From: Candidatus Hydrogenedentota bacterium
GTDB lineage: Bacteria > Hydrogenedentota > Hydrogenedentia > Hydrogenedentales > SLHB01
Assembly (NCBI GenBank): GCA_013359265.1
Contig: JABWCD010000033.1
Coordinates: forward strand, 80,001-114,840
Reading direction: 5' to 3'
Length of the DNA: 34,840 bases
Shown here: in pieces, positions 17,326-23,104 of the stretch
Layout of the letters: every line of letters begins with the position of its first letter
How positions within the stretch are numbered: position 1 is the first letter of the stretch
Translations under genes and position numbers: made by a program
The notes under the pieces: generated by a model
Told to the model about the DNA's origin: nothing
What the model saw: only the letters and a program-made list of their open reading frames with translations
Database searches by the model: none

Positions 17326-17435
17326 CGGGCAACGCTCGCTTCCGCCGAACCCATAACCCCTTTTCGTTAAAACAGTTACAGCACCGGATGCGACCCCACT
17401 ACAGGGCGCCTGCCGGCCGTACAACCCAGTGCCCA

Positions 17436-17458
17436 TCGACGCGAACCAACCGCGTCGA
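17436..17458 (-). promoter_or_regulatory. Hairpin in the exopolysaccharide leader RNA
   Basis: A perfect eight-base-pair stem, TCGACGCG / CGCGTCGA with a seven-base loop, lies about 35 bases after the predicted transcription start and 110 bases before the glycosyltransferase ATG. There is no T-run, so it is not a simple terminator. Confidence 0.5.
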
Positions 17459-17498
17459 CAAGCCTTCTAACACCAATATCTTAGACTGATGCTCGGCG

Positions 17499-17527
17499 AG
17501 TATACAATATATTGTGGCATGGGTAAA
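17499..17527 (-). promoter_or_regulatory. Exopolysaccharide unit promoter with palindromic operator candidate
   Basis: On the minus strand TTTACC (17522-17527) and TATACT (17499-17504) are spaced by exactly 17 bases. The spacer contains the perfect 12-base palindrome ACAATATATTGT (17504-17515), placed where a bound dimer would block RNA polymerase. Transcription would start near 17492, giving a leader of about 165 bases. Confidence 0.5.
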
Positions 17528-17561
17528 GTGAAAATTGCATTCATATGGGTTTGCAATTCAC
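17528..17561. repeat. Imperfect inverted repeat between divergent units
   Basis: GTGAAAATTGCA (17528-17539) faces TGCAATTCAC (17552-17561), an inverted repeat with a two-base bulge. It lies between the minus-strand exopolysaccharide promoter and the plus-strand methyltransferase promoter and could bind a regulator of either. Confidence 0.4.
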
Positions 17562-17584
17562 TATTCGCTTGAATCACACTGAGT

Positions 17585-17613
17585 TTGTGGCGGGCAAGGC
17601 GGATCGCTATAAT
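17585..17613 (+). promoter_or_regulatory. Promoter candidate for the restriction-modification pair
   Basis: A perfect TATAAT (17608-17613) is preceded 17 bases upstream by TTGTGG (17585-17590), a weak -35. AGGGGGT ends five bases before the methyltransferase ATG at 17648. Confidence 0.5.
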
Positions 17614-17647
17614 CCCCGCGCTTGGTGTTGGCTCATAGGGGGTATGC

Positions 17648-18580
17648 ATGAGTGACTTAGCCCTTTTTCGGAAGCGGAATAAACCTTTCTACAAAACGCG
17701 CTTGGGCTCGGCACACTTGGGCGACAGTCTGGAGCTAATGGCGAGACTGCCGGCAGAGTGCGTTAATCTTGTCCTTACCTCTCCACCATTTGCGCTGACG
17801 AGCAAGAAAGAATACGGAAATGAAGAAGAAAACAAATATGTTGACTGGTTCCTAGGCTTCTCCAAGGAATTCAAGAGAATACTAGCAAGGAACGGTTCCT
17901 TCGTTGTCGATCTTGGCGGCGCCTACTTACCCGGGAAGCCAATACGAAGCCTCTATCAATACGAGCTTCTGATTCGACTTTGCAAAGAACAGGGGTTCCA
18001 CCTGGCTCAGGAGTTTTATCACTACAATCCCGCGCGATTACCTGCACCAGCGGAGTGGGTAAACGTTCGGCGCGAACGAGTCAAGGATTCTGTGAACGTA
18101 GTGTGGTGGCTCAGTAAGATATCTCATCCAAAAGCGAACAACCGAAACGTTCTACGCCCATATACCGATGCCATGAAGTCTCTGCTTCAAAAGGGCTATC
18201 GGGCCAAAACCAGGCCTAGCGGACACGTAATAACGCATAAATTCCAGCGCGATAACCGCGGCGCGATTCCGCCGAACCTTCTAGAGTTGGGGAATAACGA
18301 TTCTAACAGCGATTATATGCGGCGATGCGGAGAAAGTGGAGTCAAACCGCATCCGGCGCGTTTTCCGAAGAAGTTCGCCGAATTCTTTATCCGATTTCTT
18401 ACGGATGAGGACGATTTGGTTTTCGATCCGTTCGCGGGCTCCAACACCACTGGTTGCGTCGCCGAGCAGCTCGGACGGCATTGGTTGTCTTTCGAGTTGA
18501 ATAGCGAATACCTCGAAGGTAGCCGATTTCGCTTCGAAGACGAAAGCGATCTTTTTGGTCGTGGAGCGATCATTGAATAA
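17648..18580 (+). CDS. M.PvuII-like N4-cytosine DNA methyltransferase
   Basis: The 310-residue enzyme has motifs in beta-class order. The catalytic motif IV TSPPF is at residues 48-52, followed by ALTSKKEYGN. The SAM-binding motif I, FDPFAGSNTTG, is near residue 260. The S-P-P-(Y/F) catalytic tetrad is characteristic of cytosine-N4 methylation. Extended similarity to M.PvuII, recalled from memory, includes GSFVVDLGGAY, RVKDSVNVVWWLSK, TRPSGHVI, GAIPPNLLEL and HPARFPKKFAEFFIRFLT. It should protect host DNA from the nuclease encoded next, whose ATG shares one base with this stop codon (TAATG). Base composition is visibly less GC-rich than the flanking genes, with many AT-ending codons, and strand orientation differs from both neighbours, consistent with horizontal acquisition. 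Recognition of a CAGCTG-like site is inference. Confidence 0.92.
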   Translation: MSDLALFRKRNKPFYKTRLGSAHLGDSLELMARLPAECVNLVLTSPPFALTSKKEYGNEEENKYVDWFLGFSKEFKRILARNGSFVVDLGGAYLPGKPIRSLYQYELLIRLCKEQGFHLAQEFYHYNPARLPAPAEWVNVRRERVKDSVNVVWWLSKISHPKANNRNVLRPYTDAMKSLLQKGYRAKTRPSGHVITHKFQRDNRGAIPPNLLELGNNDSNSDYMRRCGESGVKPHPARFPKKFAEFFIRFLTDEDDLVFDPFAGSNTTGCVAEQLGRHWLSFELNSEYLEGSRFRFEDESDLFGRGAIIE

Positions 18581-19581
18581 TGGCAAATCTTACAAAACCA
18601 CAACTTCGTTCACGCGTAATCGAGGCTGTGAAGGCTAGCGGATGGTTCGTACTGGACGAACAAGCGCCGAACGAACATCCTTTTAAGCTGACGGTTTTTC
18701 CAAACGGCCGATCCAATGAATCTCGAAAAATAAAAGTCTACATCTGGAACGTTTCTCATGGCGGGAAGAAGCGCGCGGATGACGAATATAGAATCCAGTC
18801 CAAAGTTTCGCATTTCCAACCCGAACTGGGTTACGACTTGCTTATTCTCGGATGGTGGGAAGAGGGCCGCGTATTTGCGGCCTTTGACTATCGGAAACAT
18901 TCGGGGGCAGTGGCGTGGTCTGCATCGTTCCAAATTAAGTTAGACGCGCTCGAGAACGCCGCCATTAGCGGATTCTCACCGTCGCAAAAGGAGAACCAGG
19001 AAATAGCAATTGCCTTGCGGCCGGACTTCCTCTGCCACTACGTGGAGAACCGACAAGCGTTTCACGAATTCGGAAGATCATCTAGAGATTTCCAACTTCT
19101 GAACACCTTTTCTCAGCAAACCGAATCATTAGATGACGACAGCCTTGTAGACTCTATGCCGCGTGCTCGTCGTAAAGCGATCAGAATGGTCCGCACGTCT
19201 ATTCGCGATTTCAACTTCCGGTGGCGTGTACTGACCGCATACACATACAAATGTGCGTTTTGTGATATTCAGTTGGGCCTTGTCGAAGCGGCGCATATAG
19301 TACCTGTCAGTGTCGAAAACTCCACTGACGCTACGAATAACGGCATCGCTTTGTGTTCATTGCATCATTCGGCATTCGATGCTGGTCTGGTGACGCTAGA
19401 TGAGAGATACCGCATCTTAGTAAGTGAGAATAAGATATCGGAACTACGTCTGCAAAACCTACTTGGAGGCGAGCATCTATTTCGTACATCGCTGCGACCG
19501 GTAATCTCAGTTCCTCCGACACATAGCGACAGACCAAGGATCGACAATATAAAACGAGCAAACTCCTTGAGGGGATGGTGA
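18580..19581 (+). CDS. HNH restriction endonuclease partnered with the methyltransferase
   Basis: The 333-residue protein has an HNH nuclease domain in its C-terminal third. CAFC (a zinc-binding Cys pair) is near residue 226, AAHIVPV carries the first His, NNGIALCSLHHSAFDAGLV carries Asn and the last His, and the spacing matches treble-clef HNH enzymes. The N-terminal 180 residues contain KVSHFQPELGYDLLILGWW and VFAAFDYRKHSG, a strand-rich domain I do not name, perhaps for target recognition; it is unlike the small R.PvuII fold. Overlap with the methyltransferase stop (TAATG) indicates translational coupling, so modification enzyme is made first. Like its partner it is AT-richer than its surroundings. 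It ends 21 bases from the convergent PspC gene. Confidence 0.88.
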   Translation: MANLTKPQLRSRVIEAVKASGWFVLDEQAPNEHPFKLTVFPNGRSNESRKIKVYIWNVSHGGKKRADDEYRIQSKVSHFQPELGYDLLILGWWEEGRVFAAFDYRKHSGAVAWSASFQIKLDALENAAISGFSPSQKENQEIAIALRPDFLCHYVENRQAFHEFGRSSRDFQLLNTFSQQTESLDDDSLVDSMPRARRKAIRMVRTSIRDFNFRWRVLTAYTYKCAFCDIQLGLVEAAHIVPVSVENSTDATNNGIALCSLHHSAFDAGLVTLDERYRILVSENKISELRLQNLLGGEHLFRTSLRPVISVPPTHSDRPRIDNIKRANSLRGW

Positions 19582-19602
19582 ACCTTCCCGCTTTCGGCTC
19601 AG

Positions 19603-20166
19603 CTATCCCCGCTCGTTCAGTCTCCGTTCCCAGTCGTATTCCCGCGCAGTCACGAGATTCTCCATCCGTCGAATTCGCCGTTCGAGGTTATCAAAGGTCC
19701 TTTTGAGCCGCGCGAGCGCCATGGATCGCGAACTAACATACGAGTTGTAGAACTCCTGTTCGGAATCCTCTTCAAACGGCACCACCGGCTCCGGCTTCAT
19801 CACCAGCGCCGCAATGATGTACACGGCGATCATCGGCCAAATGCCCGTGAAGATTGCGCCGCCGATGGTCAGCACGCGCATCCAGAACACGCTGAATCCC
19901 AGATATTCCGCCACGCCGCGGCACACGCCGAAGATCAGTCCGTGGCGCGAACGATAGATGTGACCGCTGTCGCGTTGGCTATGGTGCATTTCCGGCCTCC
20001 TTCGTTCCGGGCGTTCCGCGTCTCGCGAACGCCATTCACTCCCTTCAAATTCGGTCCTCAACTTTACGATGAGCGGCGGACCCAGCGACGCCAGCATCAC
20101 CACCGCCGCCACAAACACGGGTACCGCGATGCCGATAATGACGCCCGCTTCGATCAAGCCCATCAC
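19603..20166 (-). CDS. pspC: PspC-domain membrane protein with PspB-like C-terminal tail
   Basis: The 187-residue product opens with a transmembrane helix (residues 5-28), then a charged linker. The PspC domain spans about 70-125: YRSRHGLIFGVCRGVAEYLGFSV, with the family's GVC-x-G-x-AEY signature, then two hydrophobic helices. The C-terminus, LKRTFDNLERRIRRMENLVTAREYDWERRL (about 153-183), reads like the PspB tail, which normally is a separate protein. PspB and PspC together sense membrane stress and recruit PspA in proteobacteria. The first codon is GTG at 20166 with GGAAG seven bases upstream; an ATG follows directly. It is the last gene of the psp unit, beginning two bases after the preceding stop. 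Confidence 0.88.
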   Translation of the reverse strand: MMGLIEAGVIIGIAVPVFVAAVVMLASLGPPLIVKLRTEFEGSEWRSRDAERPERRRPEMHHSQRDSGHIYRSRHGLIFGVCRGVAEYLGFSVFWMRVLTIGGAIFTGIWPMIAVYIIAALVMKPEPVVPFEEDSEQEFYNSYVSSRSMALARLKRTFDNLERRIRRMENLVTAREYDWERRLNERG

Positions 20167-20168
20167 GT

Positions 20169-20417
20169 CTACACTTCCTTGCGCTCGCGCGCGCTGTCTT
20201 CCTTCTCCCGCTCGAGCAGGAGTGTCTCCAGCGCTTCAACGCGCTCCTCCATCTTCAGCAGTCCGTGGTAAATGTCCTGAATCAAACGCGCTTCCTCAGC
20301 GTTCGAACTCTGCTTGCCGCTGCCACCGTCCCCCCGCCAAATCTTCAGTGCCGCAAGGAAAATTCCTCCCGTTACGGCGACAAGCGGGATCATGACGGCC
20401 ATTTCCGCGACGTTCAT
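20169..20417 (-). CDS. PspB-like small membrane protein, copy 3
   Basis: The 82-residue protein has one N-terminal transmembrane helix (about 6-27) and a cytoplasmic coiled segment NAEEARLIQDIYHGLLKMEERVEALETLLLERE. The pattern R(M/V)-x-x-(L)E-x-L resembles the PspB tail (RIxxLExIL). Two further paralogs lie directly upstream at 20430-20717 and 20745-21077, sharing (N/E)AEEARLxxxIxxGLxKxxxRVxxLET. AAGGAG is six bases from the ATG. Such proteins in psp loci are thought to relay membrane stress; the specific partner here is unknown. Confidence 0.78.
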   Translation of the reverse strand: MNVAEMAVMIPLVAVTGGIFLAALKIWRGDGGSGKQSSNAEEARLIQDIYHGLLKMEERVEALETLLLEREKEDSARERKEV

Positions 20418-20429
20418 ACGCTGCTCCTT

Positions 20430-20717
20430 CTAAACCGATGTCGTTTCTTTGCGTTCGTCGAGCATTAATGTTTCCAGCGAATCGACGCGGTCGTTCAACT
20501 TTTCGAGTCCAAGATAGATTTCTTGCATGAGCCGCGCTTCTTCGGCGTTCGCGCTATGGCGCCGTGTCCCGCCGCGGACGATGCGCAGGGCCACCGCGCC
20601 GACTAGCACAAGGACGACAATAACGACAAGTCCGACGGCGATTACTATCAACGACAGTAAGAATGCATCGTGGCTCGATATTGGTTGAAGAAGATAACCT
20701 CTCACCCAAACGTCCAT
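20430..20717 (-). CDS. PspB-like small membrane protein, copy 2
   Basis: The 95-residue protein has an N-terminal periplasmic-side stretch, one strong transmembrane helix (about 19-47), then NAEEARLMQEIYLGLEKLNDRVDSLETLMLDERKE, nearly collinear with the tail of the next gene. GGGAG lies seven bases before the ATG. It is separated by 12 bases from copy 3 and 27 bases from copy 1. Paralogy among the three is seen directly in the tails; assignment to PspB is inference from the tail pattern and the operon. Confidence 0.78.
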   Translation of the reverse strand: MDVWVRGYLLQPISSHDAFLLSLIVIAVGLVVIVVLVLVGAVALRIVRGGTRRHSANAEEARLMQEIYLGLEKLNDRVDSLETLMLDERKETTSV

Positions 20718-20744
20718 TTCCGTACTCCCGATTTGTTGCGCCCG

Positions 20745-21077
20745 TCAGCGCGCCGAATAGGACCGCGACTCGTCGTCCATCATAATCGTTTCGAGCGAGT
20801 TCAGCCTGTTCTCCATGCGCGCCAGCCCGCGGTTGATGTCCCGCATTATGCGCGCGTCCTCCGGCTCGCGCCGCCGCGCGCGCCGCGCCGACGGCAGCCC
20901 AAGCAGCCACACCGCCGCCATGATAAGCAACAGCGGGACCGCAACAACGATGAGCGGTATCACAATTGCCAGGACCGCTGGAATGACAATGCCGACGATG
21001 AGCGCCACGACGCCGACGATCAGGCCGATGACGGCGCCGATGATGCCCACGACCAGCGATATCAAACTCGATATCAT
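20745..21077 (-). CDS. PspB-like membrane protein with extended hydrophobic region, copy 1
   Basis: The 110-residue product has about 60 continuous hydrophobic residues rich in Ile, Val and Gly, enough for two or three membrane passes. The tail EPEDARIMRDINRGLARMENRLNSLETIMMDDESR is homologous to those of the next two genes. The frame is open upstream to 21224, but the ATG at 21077 is supported by AGGAGG nine bases before it, and upstream sequence overlaps the 2TM gene. Its extended membrane region distinguishes it from the other two PspB-like copies. The start lies 22 bases beyond the stop of the 2TM gene. Confidence 0.75.
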   Translation of the reverse strand: MISSLISLVVGIIGAVIGLIVGVVALIVGIVIPAVLAIVIPLIVVAVPLLLIMAAVWLLGLPSARRARRREPEDARIMRDINRGLARMENRLNSLETIMMDDESRSYSAR

Positions 21078-21099
21078 TTCCACACCCCTCCTGCGCGCG

Positions 21100-21576
21100 C
21101 TACCCGAAATAGCTTTCGCGCCGCTGCCGCTTGCGCAGAATCCGCCGCGCGCCGCACTCGATTTCGCGCTGGCCCGGGTTAAACGCGTTTGAGGCGTGAA
21201 ACGCCAGTCCAATGCCCCAACCAATCAGCGGGTAGAAAAACCACAGATCGCCGCCGGATACGAGATTGATCAACAGGAGCGCGGCATTAATGATCAAATA
21301 TGCCCTAAGGTGCCGGTAAAAGCCCCGCTTCTTGGCCGCCTTGTACTCCTCCTGCGCCGCCTCGATCGCGCCCAGCTTGCGCTGCTCGACAATCGCACGC
21401 TCGACCTCGCGCGGCTCGAGCCCAAGTTCGCGCGCGGTGTCGATCAGTTCGCCGCGCGTAATCTCGCCCGAATCACGCTTGCGGTTGAGACCGCGGCGAA
21501 GAATCGCCTCCACCTCCGCGATGGTGAACATCTCCTCCCGTTCTGTCTCGCGTTCCGTGCGATAGTCGTATGTCAT
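21100..21576 (-). CDS. 2TM-domain membrane protein
   Basis: The 158-residue product begins MTYDYRTERETER and has a soluble helical region (EVEAILRRGLNRK ... ITRGELIDTARELGLEPREVERAI) resembling a small DNA-binding or SHOCT-like helical module. After that comes the 2TM domain, RGFYRHLRAYLIINAALLLINLVSG-type helix 1 and FYPLIGWGIGLAFH helix 2. The C-terminus is basic. 2TM domains occur in membrane sensors and next to PspC-type genes. The ATG at 21576 has AAGGGG eight bases upstream; the longer frame to 21678 would translate a TCGTNN repeat array as a Ser-Thr run and is rejected. Role: probable envelope-stress accessory, from context. Confidence 0.8.
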   Translation of the reverse strand: MTYDYRTERETEREEMFTIAEVEAILRRGLNRKRDSGEITRGELIDTARELGLEPREVERAIVEQRKLGAIEAAQEEYKAAKKRGFYRHLRAYLIINAALLLINLVSGGDLWFFYPLIGWGIGLAFHASNAFNPGQREIECGARRILRKRQRRESYFG

Positions 21577-21595
21577 CGTCGCGGCCCCTTTGTCT

Positions 21596-21650
<55 letters not shown>

Positions 21651-21685
21651 TCGGACGGCGCCTCATCCTACCGGCCACGTATTGC

Positions 21686-21716
21686 CGTGCTCGTAGTCGT
21701 AATCGATTGTTCTCGA
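21686..21716. repeat. Dispersed TCGTNN repeat, copy C
   Basis: CTCGTAGTCGTAATCGA, then TTGTTCTCGAG. It ends one base from the pspA stop codon, 35 bases from copy B, so two copies fill the gap between pspA and the 2TM gene. Confidence 0.65.
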
Positions 21717-21717
21717 G

Positions 21718-22380
21718 TTAACCCTGCTTCTTCGCCTTCAACTCCGCCAACTGCTTCTCGATTTCCTCGTCGCCCGCCAACTTGGCGAATTCCTCCTCGA
21801 GCGACGCCGCTTTCTTTCCGAAGTTCACCAGGTCCGCTTCGGCTTCCATGCGCTCGATGCGCTGCTCGAAGTTCTCGAACCGCGCCAACGCGTCCGCGTT
21901 GTCCGTCGCGCGCACCTGTTCCTGCGCCTGGCGCCGCTTCTGCGCGGCCACGTGCCGCTGCACCAGCACGCGCTGCTTCTCGCGCGCCGACGCCAGCTTG
22001 TCTTCGAGTTGCACGATGTCCTTCTGATACTGCTCGACCAGGCTGTCGCAATGCGCCAACTCGCGGTCGATCGATTCCGCGCGTTCGCGGAACCGGCGCT
22101 TCTCGACCAGCGCCTCCCGCGCCAGGTCTTCGCGGCCCTTGTCTACCGCGAGCTGCGCCTTCGCGCCCCAGTCATTCTCGCGTTTGCGCACTTCGTCGAT
22201 CTCGCGCTGGATTTTCTTCTTCGTCGCCATCGCGCCCGCGCACGAAGCCTTCACCTCGACGAGCGTGTCCTCCATCTCGCGGATCATCAGCTTAATCAGC
22301 TTCTCCGGGTCCTCCGCCTTTTCGAGCATCGCATTGATGTTCGAACTGATGATGTCGCGTACGCGTGTGAAGATTCCCAT
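21718..22380 (-). CDS. pspA: PspA/IM30-family membrane-stress protein
   Basis: The 220-residue product starts MGIFTRVRDIISSNINAMLEKAEDPEKLI, the PspA/IM30/Vipp1 N-terminal amphipathic helix and its conserved EDP. Nearly continuous heptad-rich coiled coil follows to about residue 200. The family forms ESCRT-III-like assemblies on damaged membranes. The length is typical. The C-terminal DEEIEKQLAELKAK matches the usual last helix. AAGGAG lies nine bases before the ATG, and the PilZ gene ends 27 bases upstream. With PilZ first, pspA second and PspB/PspC-like genes after, the unit is driven by the sigma-54 promoter candidate at 22927-22942. Confidence 0.95.
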   Translation of the reverse strand: MGIFTRVRDIISSNINAMLEKAEDPEKLIKLMIREMEDTLVEVKASCAGAMATKKKIQREIDEVRKRENDWGAKAQLAVDKGREDLAREALVEKRRFRERAESIDRELAHCDSLVEQYQKDIVQLEDKLASAREKQRVLVQRHVAAQKRRQAQEQVRATDNADALARFENFEQRIERMEAEADLVNFGKKAASLEEEFAKLAGDEEIEKQLAELKAKKQG

Positions 22381-22407
22381 GACTAAAAACTCCTTCGCCC
22401 TGTCATT

Positions 22408-22878
22408 CTACGCGTTTCCCGCCGCAAAACGTGCGCCGGCGACGCGGGTTCCTCTGCCCAAAGGCCGCACGCGCCATGCCGCGTTCGCGACCTGTCTGTC
22501 CTTCAACTCTTGTACGACTCCCGATGCGTGCAGCGCGTGGTTCACCAGCGCCGACGCCGCGGTCACGGCGTCCGGCTCGTCGTAAATGACCCGTACTCCC
22601 GCGGCAAACCGGTGACCGCGTTCCGGCACGCACCATACGATCTGGCCCTTCATCTCGATCGGCTGCCCGTTCACCCGGACGCCCTCCGCCTCCAGCATCA
22701 CGCGCGTCCCAGGGCGCAGATAACGGCCCATGCACAACCGCAACCCGCCGCGACTCACGTCGGCCACCCGGGCCATGCCCTCGTCGTCCGACGCATAGCG
22801 GTACACCACGCGGCCGTCGAACGCGACCCGCGCGAACCGCCGCGCCTCGTCGAATCCATTCCGCTGTTCCTGCACCAT
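22408..22878 (-). CDS. PilZ-domain protein, probable c-di-GMP receptor
   Basis: The 156-residue product is an almost bare PilZ domain. The nucleotide-binding RxxxR is R13-R14-F-A-R17 and the second motif is D40-V-S42-R-G-G45 (D/N-x-S-x-x-G), both intact, so c-di-GMP binding is expected. Strands such as RVMLEAEG and IEMKGQIVWCVPERGHRFAAGVRV complete the barrel. The last 45 residues form an Ala-rich tail. It is the first gene of the psp unit, which would join second-messenger signalling to membrane stress. GAGGA lies about nine bases before the ATG. Domain call is firm; target partner unknown. Confidence 0.9.
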   Translation of the reverse strand: MVQEQRNGFDEARRFARVAFDGRVVYRYASDDEGMARVADVSRGGLRLCMGRYLRPGTRVMLEAEGVRVNGQPIEMKGQIVWCVPERGHRFAAGVRVIYDEPDAVTAASALVNHALHASGVVQELKDRQVANAAWRVRPLGRGTRVAGARFAAGNA

Positions 22879-22926
22879 CTACCGAGTCCTCTTCCGTTCC
22901 AATTCCCGAAGTACAAGTCTCAAAAT

Positions 22927-22942
22927 AGCAACCGATGTGCCA
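22927..22942 (-). promoter_or_regulatory. Sigma-54 (RpoN) promoter of the PilZ-psp unit
   Basis: On the minus strand the sequence is TGGCAC-ATCGG-TTGCT. It carries the invariant GG at -24 and GC at -12 separated by ten bases and matches TGGCAC-N5-TTGCW completely. Transcription would begin near 22917, about 38 bases before the PilZ ATG, leaving room for its ribosome binding site. In proteobacteria psp operons are sigma-54 dependent and activated by PspF; the activator gene is not in this window. Confidence 0.75.
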
Positions 22943-23104
22943 CAAGGACCCAGCGTATCTAAGACATTATGGCGCAGTACTTTATGTTTTGTGATGGAGA
23001 TTTGAATCGGCGAGGCCCATCGCGGCGCAAACCAAGATATGGTCTATTTACCCACTAATATGCGCCGCGCGCACGAGCCGCGCAGCGGCCCGGATCGCGC
23101 TTCC

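Noticed and set aside
23077-23089. GCCGC/GCGGC hairpin beyond the sulfatase stop as terminator
   Set aside because: The stem is only five base pairs and is not followed by a T-run on the minus strand.
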